This document shows positions 28,510-39,159 of a DNA stretch of 64,000 nt, piece by piece; the first letter of the stretch is position 1; each line of letters starts with the position of its first letter. The translations under genes were made by a program, and so were the position numbers. Under the pieces are notes generated by a model. That model saw only the letters and a list, made by a program, of their open reading frames with translations. It did not search any database and was not told the DNA's origin. The stretch comes from Blastocladiella emersonii ATCC 22665 (Eukaryota > Blastocladiomycota > Blastocladiomycetes > Blastocladiales > Blastocladiaceae), in NCBI GenBank assembly GCA_025594325.1, contig JANHCV010000006.1, positions 1,612,001 to 1,676,000 of the forward strand, read 5' to 3'.

Positions 28510-30291
28510 TCAGTAGATGACCTCCTGCGGCGAGTGCGGGTCAACGACATAGACGTGAAGCGTGTGGAACGCGCCGCCGAACACGAGCCGCTTGTCGTCG
28601 CGCGTCAGGGACGCTGCAAACACGGCCCCGGGCAGGCCCGAGACGAGCGCGATGCACCGGCGCGTCGCGTAGCTGAACACCTTGACCTCGTTGGCGGCGG
28701 CGGCCACGGCCGCGGCGTTGGCCGCCATGGACGCCGTATTCGACGACGCGTTGCCGCCGTTCCCCGAGTTGTTGTTGCTGCTACCCCCAGAACTCCCGCT
28801 GTTGCCCGAGCTGTTGCCCGAGACGGACAGCGACGAGATCCCCGCGGCCGCGGCCGCGACGGCGGCACTCCCGGACCCGCCGCCCGCAACCATGAGTCGG
28901 CGCGACGGCGAGAACCGCGCCGTGTACAGCGGACACTGTTTCCGCTCGTCGAGCAGCGACCAGGCGACGGGCTCGAGCAGCTTGCCGGACTCGGCCGCGT
29001 ACAGGTTGAGCGCGGACCCCTCGTCGCGCGCGCGCGAGCCGGCGAGGATCTTGGTGCCGGACTCGTCCCAGTCGAGCGCGTCGCCACACACGTGCGGGCG
29101 GAAGATGGACCGGAGCGAGAGACCCGCGCGGCGGTCCCAGATCTGAATCGTGCTGTCCCACCCGCCCGAGATGAGCAGCTCGGGTCGCTTCGGGTGCCAG
29201 CGGAGGCAGAAGATGCGGTTCGTGTGGCCCGCCGAGGCGCCGGCCGCGCCGTCGTGGAGCAGCTGCACGGGTTTCCGCGTGCCGGCGGCCGTGACGTGCA
29301 GGGTGTCGTCGCGGTCGTCGTAGATGCGGATGACGCAGTCGGACCCGGCGGTGGCGAGGACGGGCGAGAGGGGCGAGAACTCGAGCGCAAAGACCTGGTT
29401 GTCGCCCTCGCTGAACGTCCACACGCGTTTCCCCGTCGGCGCGTGCCACGCGACCACGACGCCGTCGGGGTACCCGGCCACGAGCACGTCGCGCGTGCGC
29501 GGCGCGGATGCCGCCGTGGTCGCGACGGGCGCGGCGTCAAAGTCGACGGGCCCCGCGCTCGGCGCGACGTTGGGCCGCCACCCGAGCGTGGTGACGGGCA
29601 CCTTGAGCTCGGCCTCCTCGACCCTCAGGACGTGCAGCCGCTCGCCCGTCTGGACGTGGAACACGGCGACCGCGCCCGTACTCAGCCCGGCGGCGACAAG
29701 GTCGCCCGTCTCGTTGAAGGCGACCGTGTGCACGTCGCCGCCAACGTCCGCGGCCCACGCCGGGCGCAGGTTGCCCGCGTCCGTGATAGCGGCCGCGGCC
29801 GCGGCTGCAGCGCGCGCGGCGGCGGACAGGGCGGGCGCCGCGGCCGAGTTGCCGGGCGACGTGCTGTTGAGGGCCGTTGACGACGCGGCGCCTGCGAGGT
29901 TGGTCGCCGATGTTGCACCAGAGCTGAGCAGCGCGTGCGACGATTTCGACACGGTAGCGCGTTTGGGCGCGAGCCCGGTGCCCGAGATCCCGCGCGCGGG
30001 CGGCGCAGCGGCCGGTTTCGCGGCCGTCCCCGCGCCCTGGCCCGAGTTGGACCGCGGGCGCAGGTTGGCCGACGAAGTCTTGGGCGCGGCGCTCGACGGC
30101 GGGTGCGGGTGTGCATGGTGGGCGTGGTGCGCAGCAGCGCCGTCCGAGTGCGAGAGCGAGGCAGTCGAGGACGCGCGCGCGGCGGGTTTGCCGACGCCGA
30201 GGTGTGACGACGACGGCGCCTTGGTTGACGAGGAAGACGCGATGGTCGCGTGCGACGGGGTCTTGGGCGGTAGCGGTGTTGGTGGCGCCAT
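28510..30291 (-). CDS. WD40-repeat protein of unknown function
   Basis: Single exon, 593 residues. Residues 1-180 are low complexity (Ser/Ala/Pro/Thr/His). Residues about 190-590 hold about seven WD40-like repeats, recognisable as HTVAFNETGDLVAAGLSTG, ALEFSPLSPVLATAGSDCV, GHTNRIFCLRWHPKRPELL, SGGWDSTIQIWDRRAG, DALDWDESGTKILAGS and YTARFSPSRRLMVAGG. A 70-residue Ser/Asn/Gly-rich insertion separates the sixth and seventh blades. The PHVCGDALDW block after the best repeat recalls a set of uncharacterised WD40 proteins I associate with flagellate protists, but I cannot name an ortholog. It probably forms a single beta-propeller scaffold. Confidence 0.75.
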   Translation of the reverse strand: MAPPTPLPPKTPSHATIASSSSTKAPSSSHLGVGKPAARASSTASLSHSDGAAAHHAHHAHPHPPSSAAPKTSSANLRPRSNSGQGAGTAAKPAAAPPARGISGTGLAPKRATVSKSSHALLSSGATSATNLAGAASSTALNSTSPGNSAAAPALSAAARAAAAAAAAITDAGNLRPAWAADVGGDVHTVAFNETGDLVAAGLSTGAVAVFHVQTGERLHVLRVEEAELKVPVTTLGWRPNVAPSAGPVDFDAAPVATTAASAPRTRDVLVAGYPDGVVVAWHAPTGKRVWTFSEGDNQVFALEFSPLSPVLATAGSDCVIRIYDDRDDTLHVTAAGTRKPVQLLHDGAAGASAGHTNRIFCLRWHPKRPELLISGGWDSTIQIWDRRAGLSLRSIFRPHVCGDALDWDESGTKILAGSRARDEGSALNLYAAESGKLLEPVAWSLLDERKQCPLYTARFSPSRRLMVAGGGSGSAAVAAAAAGISSLSVSGNSSGNSGSSGGSSNNNSGNGGNASSNTASMAANAAAVAAAANEVKVFSYATRRCIALVSGLPGAVFAASLTRDDKRLVFGGAFHTLHVYVVDPHSPQEVIY

Positions 30292-31181
30292 AGTATGTGA
30301 TCAGCGAGCGCTTTACGAGAGCGCGGGAGAAGTAGTCGGCCACGGCGCGCGATCGGCCGTGTGCCGTTGCAGGTCCCAACGGGCGAGACGAGACAAGGTA
30401 CGGTACGTTACGCCTCAGGAGGCGCCGCAGGGGAACGGGAGGCCGGGAGAAGCAAGGGAGGGTGGTGAGAGACGCGCGTGCGAGACAGAGAGAGCGGCGA
30501 AACGCGACGCGTCGCACGGGTCACGCGGGGCGGCGCCCGCCACGTGCACGGCGTTCCCACGCGTCGCCGTGGCGCCGACCACGCGGTCCGTCCGCGGCGG
30601 CGATCACCGACGGGCACACGCAGCGCCGCGCGCCAGCAACCTTCTTCCGGATTGGTTCGCGGGGCCGCCCTCCGGGCGAGGAGAGGCCCCGGTCAACACG
30701 CCCGCGACCGCATCGCCTCGCATCGACCCTTCGCGCTGCGCCCCATGGCCGTCCGCGGCCTCCTCATCTTCTTCGCTCGCTCGCCGCGGCCTGCGCACGC
30801 ACCCGCGCCTGTTCTATTTCGCCGCCCACAAGAACATCTCGCGGCCGCAGCCGATCGCCGGCGCGCCGAACCCCCACCCGACCCCGCGCGCCGCGCCACG
30901 CTGCGCGCCGTGCGCCGCAGATCGACGCACCCCTCCCCATCATCCCCACCTGCACCTCCAGGTCCCTGAACCGCCGCGAATTCGCCTGCCGCTCTCCCTC
31001 GCACCGTCTCGACCCGCAGGCTCCATCCGTGCTTCGCTCCACGCTCTGCCCACACCACCCACCGCGTGCCACGCCAGCAACCGATCGCCGGCCACACTGC
31101 ATCCCTTCCCCCCCCCTCGCCTCGTGTGCTTGTGACCCGCGCTCCCACGACCACGAACGCGCCGCCGATCACCGCTCGGTC
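30292..31181. promoter_or_regulatory. Divergent spacer WD40 / unknown membrane protein
   Basis: This 890-bp spacer has ACGCGT at 30507-30512 and 30559-30564 and CT-rich DNA near 30940-31130. Open frames here are Arg/Pro/Ala-rich chance frames. No gene is supported. Confidence 0.4.
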
Positions 31182-33160
31182 ATGGACACTCCACCACCAC
31201 CACCGGCGCTGCTGCGCAAGCGACCGCCGCCGCCGCCGCCGCCGCAACCGCTGCGCGCGCGCGTCGCGTCGCTCGTGCTGCGGCCGATGCAGCACCCGCT
31301 CGTCGCCGTCGCCGTGACGGTGCTCCCGCCCGTGCTCGGCGTGTGGGGCGCCATGCCGCAGGTCGCCGACGCGGTCCTGCTCGCCCTGACCGCCGTCTAC
31401 CTCTACCTGCTCATCCAAGGTACGCTTTGCGAGTGTGTCAATGATGAGAGAATCATCACTCACCCCATCACTCCGATGTAGTCCCGTGGGAGCTCTACAT
31501 CCGCTTCGACACGCGCGCCCGCACCCGCGCCGCGCAGCTCGCTGCCGCCTCGGCCGCCGCCGTGTCGCACGCCTCCCGCAGCGAGGCCAGCGGCGACGCC
31601 AAGCACGCGGCCGCGGACGCGCACCATGCACGGCACCACCACCACGGCGCCGCGGTCCCCGTCCACGCGTCGGCGTCGTGCACGATCCAGGCGACGCTGA
31701 CGCTGACGCCGCCCGCGGGCACCGACGCGTGGCTCGCCCGCGTGTTCCTCGCCGCCGCCGTGGCCGCCCCGCTCGCCGGCGCGCTCCTGCTCAGCGTCGT
31801 CAAGGCGCGCCTGCGTGCTGCCGCCACGGCTGGAGCAGCGGCAACGGGAGGCCCAGCGTGGCTCCCGCTCGACCTGCTCGACCCGCTCCACTTTGCCATG
31901 GCCGCGTCGATCCGCCCGCTCTTCCACCTCGCCGGGTCCGCGTCCGACGCACACGCGCTCGCCGCGACGGCGGCCGCGTTTGCGCCCATGACAGCTGTCG
32001 CGTCGTCTGCTTCGGCCTCGTCGCCCCCGCTCGTCCGGCCCGGCTCGCGCCGTCGCGCTGCGCGCACTGCGGTCCCGCGCGCATCGCCTCGACCTACGCG
32101 CGTCGCGTCGCCGCTCAACGCGTCGGCGACTGCCGCTTCACCAACATGGGCCGACCCGATCCCGCCGTTCGACGACGAGGACGATGAAGACGACGCGAGC
32201 GCCTCAGACACCAACGACGTGTCTCCGCCAGCGCACGACGCCAAGTGGGCCCTCGCCGCCACGTCGCGCCCCGCCGCTCACGCCCACGACGACGACCCGT
32301 CGATCCGCGACGAGATCCTCGCCCTGCACGCGCAGCTGTCGCACCAGGCCGCGCGTCTCGAGGCCCTGCTCCTGCGCAGCACTTCCGACGCGTCCGCGTC
32401 GCGCCGCCGGGTCGCCCGCCCGCCGCGGTCCGTACCCTCGTGGGGCACGGGCGTCGGGCGCAAGTGGGTCGCGCGGTGGTGGACGCTCGCGCTGTGGCCC
32501 GCGTCGCACGCCGTCGCGGCCGTGACCAAGCTCGTCGGCGCGTCGCCCTCCCCCTCGCCCGCCGCCGTCGCACCACCGCCCGCTGAGACCGCCGCCGCCG
32601 CCGCTTCGCCGCCCGCCAAACGCACCGCCACCGCATCCGCCGCCGCGGTGACCCCCGTAGTCCCGTCGTGGGTGCTGTGGATCACGCTGGCGTGGCTGCG
32701 GTGGGTCGTGGCGTGCTGCGTGCTCCCGCTCGCCGCCTGGGTCTTCTCGGTCCGCGCAACGTGGTGGATCGCGTCCCACGCCGCCAAGGTCCCGCAGCGC
32801 GCGCTCGCCGTCGCGTGGGCGAGTATGGCCGAGGCGGCACCCGCGCGCCGGTCGCTCCCCTCGTCGTCGGACGGAGCGGGTGCGGGCGCGCACCGGCGGC
32901 GGCGTGGGAGTGTCGTGGTCCCCGTTGCCGCGACGGCGGCCAAGGTCGTCGTTGACGAGGACCCATCACCGCCGCAGCCCGCGGCGGTCGCGGCCGGAGT
33001 GTCCGAGTGGCCGCTGTCGGTCGTTGATGGGCTCCTCGGCCTGCTTCCGCTGCTGCCGTCGTCCCTGCCGCTGCCTCGGCGGCTCCTCCTTCTCGGCGGC
33101 GCGACGCGTGAGCCCGTCGCGGCGACTCCGACGCCAACCTCCGCGCCGGTCTCGGCGTAA
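31182..33160 (+). CDS. Unknown membrane protein
   Basis: Exons 31182-31419 and 31482-33160, joined by a 62-bp GTACGC...TAG intron, give 638 residues. I do not recognise a family. A proline run opens the protein (residues 4-22). Two close hydrophobic segments follow (about 38-80: VAVAVTVLPPVLGVWG and VLLALTAVYLYLLI), then VPWELYIRF at the splice join, a His-rich stretch, a third hydrophobic segment (VFLAAAVAAPLAGALLLSVV, about 165-185) and a fourth/fifth pair (WVLWITLAWLRWVVACCVLP, about 490-525). The linkers are Ala/Ser/Pro-rich and acidic (DDEDDEDDASASD). The intron falls directly after the second membrane segment. The layout suggests an integral membrane protein with a long cytosolic linker; its function is unknown. 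Confidence 0.6.
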
Positions 33161-33904
33161 GAGTGTGTTCTTCTTCGTGTTCAGTTGTTCTCTCCCTCCT
33201 CCCCATTGCCCCCCTATTCTTCACCTCGCGCTGCGCGAGCTAGCGCGCATCCCATTCCATTCAATACATGTCATCTCGGTTGTGTCTCCCTCCCTCCCTC
33301 CCGGCGGCGACGGCGACGCGTTGTGAGGTCAGCATGACGATGCGCAGTCGCCGCGTTGCGCAAGATGACGCGACGCGACGCGACGCGATGGGTGATCGCG
33401 CGAGACCATGAAGGCTTGCGCAGAGTGTTCAGCGGGCAACTGCGCACGGCGACGTCGCGGCCACCGTGATGGCGATCATGGCCGCGACGTCGACGACGGC
33501 CGTGGCCGCGGTCGTTGACGGTGGAGTCGAGTTGCAGGCGGACGCGGAGCGGGCGTGAGCCAGGTGTTCCGGGGCTTCCCGCGTCGCGCGGCGGACCCGG
33601 GCCGCGGCGGGCGCCGGGACGCGCTCCCTTCCTGCTGCGCCGCCCTCTATTATGTACACTGGCCGTAACCCGCTGTAACACGCTGTAAGCGTGACGGAGC
33701 GCTCGCTGGCCCGCGAGTGTGCTGCGCGAGACAGGCGAGAGACACCCAAGGGCGGTTTCACGAGGTGGCGGTGGCACGGTCGCCCTGCCCTCGCCGCTGC
33801 TGAAGTCGCCGCCCCCGCGCACGCCGTTCCCGCTCTCCTCCCTCGTACCTCTCGAGTATAGTATCATACTACGACGCATCGCAACGCATCAACCACTACA
33901 AACC
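33161..33904. other. Intergenic spacer with short tandem repeats
   Basis: This 744-bp spacer holds no gene. It contains four GACGC units (33367-33386), a doubled CGCTGTAA (about 33670-33690) and CT-rich DNA before the thiamine pyrophosphokinase ATG. Confidence 0.5.
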
Positions 33905-35110
33905 ATGTCCAACGACCACCCGCCAACACCCTCACCCGCCGCCGCGCTGCACGCCCTGACGCCGCACGGCCTGCACCGGTACCTGCGCGCGTCGGCGTCG
34001 TCCCGCTTCGCGCTGATCGTGCTGAACCGGCCCGTGACGGGCCTCCCGCGCGCCGTCCTCGAGGACCTGTGGGTGCACGCCGAGTGGCGGCTGTGCGCCG
34101 ACGGCGGCGCGAACCGCCTGCACGACGCGGTCGCCGACGACCCGGTCCTGCAGCGCCGTCTGATCCCGCACGTCGTCGCCGGCGACCTCGACAGCGCGCG
34201 GCCCGAGGTCCTCGCCTTCTACCGCCAGCGCGGGTCGCGCATCGCGCACTCGGATTGCCAGAACTCGACGGATTTGGGGAAGTGTATGGCGATCCTCGCC
34301 GAGATCGAGGCGCGCGCCGAGAGTGCGGCAGCGCCGCCGCTCGACGTGGTCCTGCTCGGCGGCACCGACGGCCGGTTCGACCAGACCATGGCCGTCGTGC
34401 ACGCGCTGTACAAGGAGGCGGCCGCCTCATCCTCGCCAACCCCGCGCCGCATGCTGCTCCTCGACGAGCACAACGCGCTGACGGTCCTCGGCCCGGGCAC
34501 CCACCGCATCGACGTGCTGAGCGGGATCGAGGGCCCGCACTGCGGCCTGCTGCCCGTCGGCACCCCGGCCGTCGTCTCGACGCGCGGCCTGCGCTGGGAC
34601 ATGGACCAGTTCCTGCTCTCGTTCGCCACCATTGTCTCGGCGTGCAACCAGGTCGACCGCACGCACGCGGCGACGCACCCGCCCGCCGACTGGGTCACGC
34701 GGCCGGCGCGGATCAAGGGCACCACGTTCGACGATATCGCGCTCGCGGCTGCCGAGCGAGCCGCCGCCGAGGCCGCTGCGACCGCGGACGCAGGGGTCCC
34801 GCGCCCGCCGTCGCCCGTGTCGCCCGTCGGCTCGAGCCCCGTCCTCTCCTCGTCCTCCCGCACATCCGTCGAGTCGGTAGCAGGCGTAGGCGGAGGAGGC
34901 GGTGGGCTCGTGTACGCCGCGCCGCCGTCGCCGCCGCTCGACGCTGCTTCCACGCCCGCCCCGCCGGCCAAGCTCCTGGCGCGCGCCGAGTCGGCGCCGC
35001 AGCTCCTCCCCGGCGAGCGCGTGTCGACGGTCCTCGTCGAGACGTCGCACCCAATTGTGTGGTCTGTCGCCGTCGACCTCACGGGCGGCGCGCCCGAGTC
35101 GGTTGCGTGA
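33905..35110 (+). CDS. THI80: Thiamine pyrophosphokinase
   Basis: Single exon, 401 residues, ATG at 33905. The catalytic domain shows FALIVLNRPV, CADGGANRL, VVAGDLDSARPEVLAFY, the QNSTDLGKCM block (family PDQ-TDF-K), and LGGTDGRFDQTMAVVHALY. The enzyme transfers pyrophosphate from ATP to thiamine to make thiamine diphosphate in the cytosol. The C-terminal B1-binding domain begins after HRIDVLSGIEGPHCGLLP and GLRWDMDQF. An Ala/Pro/Ser/Gly-rich insertion of roughly 120 residues (about 280-380) separates it from the closing strands VSTVLVETSHPIVWSVAVDL. That makes the protein longer than the usual 240-320 residues. The split domain is the only oddity; key residues look intact. Confidence 0.9.
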   Translation: MSNDHPPTPSPAAALHALTPHGLHRYLRASASSRFALIVLNRPVTGLPRAVLEDLWVHAEWRLCADGGANRLHDAVADDPVLQRRLIPHVVAGDLDSARPEVLAFYRQRGSRIAHSDCQNSTDLGKCMAILAEIEARAESAAAPPLDVVLLGGTDGRFDQTMAVVHALYKEAAASSSPTPRRMLLLDEHNALTVLGPGTHRIDVLSGIEGPHCGLLPVGTPAVVSTRGLRWDMDQFLLSFATIVSACNQVDRTHAATHPPADWVTRPARIKGTTFDDIALAAAERAAAEAAATADAGVPRPPSPVSPVGSSPVLSSSSRTSVESVAGVGGGGGGLVYAAPPSPPLDAASTPAPPAKLLARAESAPQLLPGERVSTVLVETSHPIVWSVAVDLTGGAPESVA

Positions 35111-35651
35111 CAGGCTCGCGAAGGAGGGAGAGCGGGCGAGTCGGCGCCCGCGGATATTATCGGTTACCATTTGAGGTCATTTTGCGAAATACACACACGC
35201 CATTCTCATGATCCGTATTCGTTCCGGAAGGTGAGGCGAAGCGGGATGCTTCGCGTTGAGTTGAGTGCGCTTCCCCCGAAGCAGCCGCGCGTGGCGGTGC
35301 CGCCGCCGCCGACCTTCGACTTCTTCCCCCCCTCCTCTCCCCCGCAGCGCAACAACAAACGCTCTTTCTGCAACGAAGCTTCGATCCATCTTTCACGGCG
35401 CGCGGCCGGCTGCAACGGTCCGGCGCAGCAAGCAACCGATCTTCTTCCCACGAGCGACGCGCCAGTCCGCACAGCAGCAGCCGTTGCGTCGCGCCGCAGT
35501 TCGACGACGACCACCGCCGCAGCGTGCGGCCCATCCGCGGCCGCCGCCTACTGTAAACTCGCGGTTTGGGCCACGCCGTCCTTCCTCTCCTGCAGACGCG
35601 GTGTACACCAGCCCGCGCGCACCGCAAACCCCGTCCCATCACCCACCAACC
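35111..35651. other. Spacer upstream of the UPF0658 gene
   Basis: This 541-bp spacer has CT-rich DNA (35310-35345) and GC-rich DNA. I see no gene. Confidence 0.4.
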
Positions 35652-36852
35652 ATGTCGCTGCTGACGTCCGAGGGCCGCGCCGACTTCCGCAAGTTCCTGC
35701 GCCGGAGCCGCGTCGCGCGGACGGCTCTGACCGCCTCGGTGGTCCAAGCCGTCGTCCAGGTCGCGCTGGAAGCCGCGATCGCGGCGCTGTTCCTGCGCAA
35801 CCTGCGCAGCGTCCCCGCGACGCGCGCCGAGGGCGCGAGCGAGCGGCTCGTCGAACTACGCGCGCTCGGCGAGGCCGTGTCCGTGTACCACGTCATCTAC
35901 CTGCTGGCGGCGGTTGGCCAGCCGCTGCTGACGCTCGACAGCATCGCGACGCAGAACGCGATCCAGCTCGTCGCCGTCAACGTGCTCAACGTCGGCCTGC
36001 TCGTGTACAGCTGCATCCAGTACCTGCAGGAGAAGGCCATCTTTGACGAATTCCGCGCGGCGCTCGTGGCGAGTGGGCCGGCGGGCGGGAAGCTCGCGGA
36101 ACGCGTCACGCAGAGCGCGTGGAGTCTGCCCCTGCAGATGGCGGCGATCGCCGTGAGTGCGGTGCTGTGCTTCACGACCGCGGTCTGGGCGTGGAAGCTC
36201 TCGGCCGAGTACGACTGGGCCATCTACCGCCGCGTCGGCGCTGACCACCGCACCCGGCGGATGCTCACCGTCTACTTTGTCCTGCTCATGCTGTACGTCT
36301 TCGCGTGGATCGAGTCCCGATGTGATGGCTGACGCGTGGACGTGTAGCCTGAAGCTCGACGTCTTCTTCTACTTCACCTTCGCCCTGCAATTCCTCGTCG
36401 TCTTGTGGAAACAGTCCCAATCCCTCGCCAACATCGCCATTCACATCGTGGTCTCCGCCGCCATGATCGTCGCCCTGTACCTCCTCGCGACGCGCGGCAC
36501 CCGCGCCGAGCGACGCTGGATGATGGCCGCGTTCATGGCGGGGACCGCGGGCAGCGTCGCGTACCTCGCCTACAAGCTCGCCCAGGTCGCGACGCAGGAC
36601 CGGTTCATGCCCGTCCGCCGCTCGCTCAGTTTCGCGATCGCCGGGTGTATCGCGCTCGCGATCGTCACGTTCGGCGTCGCCGCGGTCGCGGTGAGGAATT
36701 TCGGGCGCGGGCTCGTCGCGCACCTCGACCCGCGGGCCGCGGCCAACGCGGCGGGCGCGGCCAAGGTCAGCGGCGACGGCGACGAGGAGCGCGCGGCCAT
36801 GGCCACCGTCACCGTCAACGTGGACCCGCCGCCCATGTCCCAAGTCTGCTGA
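35652..36852 (+). CDS. UPF0658 Golgi-type multi-pass membrane protein
   Basis: Exons 35652-36292 and 36348-36852 (55-bp GTACGT...TAG intron inside a membrane segment) give 381 residues. There are seven to eight hydrophobic segments, including QLVAVNVLNVGLLVYSCIQY, MAAIAVSAVLCFTTAVWAW, the segment rebuilt by splicing (VYFVLLMLLKLDVFFYFTF), IAIHIVVSAAMIVALYLL and CIALAIVTFGVAAVAV. The pattern, including YDWAIYRRVGADHRTRRML before LLKLDVFF, fits the fungal UPF0658 family (S. pombe SPAC1952.10c type), annotated as Golgi membrane proteins of unknown function. The tail is cytosolic-looking and hydrophilic. The stop lies 105 bp from the STK32 stop on the opposite strand. Confidence 0.75.
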
Positions 36853-36957
36853 TTTCTCCTCTCCCCTCCTCTCCCTCTCCAACCTGTCCCCTTACACCCA
36901 CCACTCAAGAGATATAACTTATTACTTACCTGTGAATTGATTACTCCTCCACCGCCA

Positions 36958-39159
36958 TCAACCACGCAGCGGCATCATCGACCCGCCACCCACCCCGACC
37001 CCTCTGGGCGCCGGCGACACGCGTCCGCTCACCCCCATCCCTGCGCTCGCCGCCCCTCCGTCAAACTCTTCGCTCGGCAACGTCGCCATACTACTCGCCC
37101 CCGTCCCCGTGCCCGCGCTGACGGGCGCGCTCGGGTGCAGAATCCCCGCGGGCCCGCGCATCGCGTCGCGCGGGTGCGCGCGCCGCGGCGCCGGCAGCGA
37201 CCCGGCGGACCCCGACGTGTGCAGCTCGGGCGAACCCGCGCGCGCGTGCAGCAGGCCGCTGAGCAGGCGCGGGAGCGCGAGCGGCGACGAGCGGCGCGGC
37301 GTGGCAGCGGCAGCGGCTGCGGCGATGGCGGCGGCCGAGTGGGGTGTCGCGGGCGGCGCAGCGGAGTAAGGGGTCGAGGACGTCGCGGGCGACGTGGTCC
37401 GTGACGACCGCGCGCTGCCGTTCCCGCTGCTGCCGGGGGACGCGGACGTGGGCGACTGCGAGGTGGTGCCGGGGATCGCGAGCGGTGGGGGCATTGGCGA
37501 CGTCGACCGCTGCGATGGTGGCGGCGGGGTCGCGGGCTGCCGGAGGACCGGCGTGGACCCGTGCACTGCGCCCAGCGGGTTGCCGAGCGGGCGCGGGTGG
37601 CGCAGGGCACCGTTGGCGGTGATGGCGAGGCTGTCCATGGACGCGGCGATCGCGCGGCCGGGCTCGACGCCCTCGAGCGGCTCCGAGGCCGCGAGATTGG
37701 GCGAGCTCGGGGCGGTCGACGGCGGGAGCGGGACGGGCGGGTCGACGCACCGGACCCACGAGGGCGGTTCGCCGACCGAGGCTTTCGTCGGGTCGACGAT
37801 GCCCGTGTACCGGCCAAAGATCTCGTAGTCAAAGTGCGTGTACTCGGCCTCGAGGATCCCGAGCTCGCGCGCCATCGGGTGGTCCTTTTGGCCCGACCCG
37901 TTCGACCCGGCGCCGCCGTTCTTTTTGCGCGGCCGCGCGACGAGCGGCGAGTCTTCGAGGAGGAGCTCTTCGAGCTCGTACCGCGCGTCAAAGTTCATGG
38001 CCGTCGTCTACACGCGCGCGGGCGAGTGAGTGGGCGATGCGATGGCGAGCAGCGTGAAACGGAACGTACGTCGGGGACAAACGGTGGCGGAATCTCCTTG
38101 TTGACGAGCCGGTTCCAGTCAATGTCGTGCTTGAGCATCAGGTTGTGCTCCTTGATGTCGAGCGGGCCGCGGTGCCCGCACCCGAGCCGCCGCGCCACGT
38201 TGCGGTCCATGAGCTACGACGGCCACCAAAAGTCAGATCAACACCTTCATCACACACCCGCAAAAACGGACCGAGAGGACAAAGTTGAGCATCTCGGGCG
38301 AACACTCGGCGCGCCACTGGATCGGCTCGTTCTTGACGGCCCACGCGAGCTCCTCGAGCGTGCTCGCCGTGAACGGCCGCTCGCCGTGCAGCAGCTCGAA
38401 CAGCGTGACGCCGAGCGACCACCAGTCGACCGACTCGCGGTACCCGACCTCGGTGTACACCTCGGGCGCCATGTACCCCTGGGTGCCCGTCTCGGAGACG
38501 ATGGCCTTGCCGTCCTCGAGAAAACACGCGCAGTTGAAGTCGGTGACGTGCACGTGCCCCGCCGAGTCGAGCAGGAGGTTGTCGGGCTTGATGTCGCGGT
38601 GGATGATGTCGCGCGAGTGCAGGTAGATGAGGGCGCTCGCGACCTCGGCGCCGTAGAAGACGACGAGCGGCTCGGCCAGCGTGTCGTTGCGCGACAGGTG
38701 GAACCGCAGGTCGCCGCCCAGCATCAGGTCCGACACCATGAACAGGTGGTCGTCGTCCTGGAACGCGTAGCACAGGTTCACGATGAACGGGTGGAAGATG
38801 CGCTCCAGCAGGTACCGCTCCCGGATGATGTTGCGGTACGCCCGCTGCTTGATGATGTGCTCCTTGTTCATGTACTTGAGCGCGTAGATCTTCTTGTCGC
38901 TCCTCCGCTCGACCACGCGCACCTGGGAGGGGAAGCGGAACCGGGTTGGTCAGTGGATCACTCGGCACGATGCGCAGGGTGCAGCGCGCGCGTACCTTGC
39001 CAAAGGCGCCCTTGCCGATGACGCGGCCGAGGTGGAAATGGCGGAGCTCGACTACATGATCCGACGCGTGGTCAGCAGGGGATCGGATCGGACGAGCGCA
39101 GCCAAGAGCGACGTACCAGGCGCATTGGGGTCTAATGGCGTCGAGTACTGGTTCCCCAT
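36958..39159 (-). CDS. STK32: STK32/YANK-type AGC-like protein kinase
   Basis: Five exons, 39159-39117, 39051-38996, 38922-38272, 38213-38070 and 38007-36958, give 647 residues. Introns are 58-73 bp with GTACGT, GTACGC, GTCCGT and GTACGT donors. The protein begins MGNQYS, a plausible N-myristoylation site. Kinase motifs: GKGAFGKV, catalytic Lys in YALKYMNKEH, HRDIKPDN, TDFNCACFL (DFN in place of DFG, as in vertebrate STK32A/B/C), and GTQGYMAPE. The post-kinase segment DIDWNRLVNKEIPPPFVPD and ARYELEELLLEDSPL also matches STK32. The tail of about 300 residues is Ser/Pro/Ala-rich and specific to this protein. The small first exons were placed by homology to the N-terminus and glycine loop. Substrates are unknown. 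Confidence 0.88.

Noticed and set aside
33367-33386. GACGC tandem units as a regulatory array
   Set aside because: Only four short units in GC-rich DNA; nothing separates this from a chance microsatellite.
35200-35640. A spliced 5' exon for the UPF0658 protein
   Set aside because: The frame is open upstream, but the text is Arg/Pro/Ala-rich and the CCAACCATG context at 35652 fits the family start.
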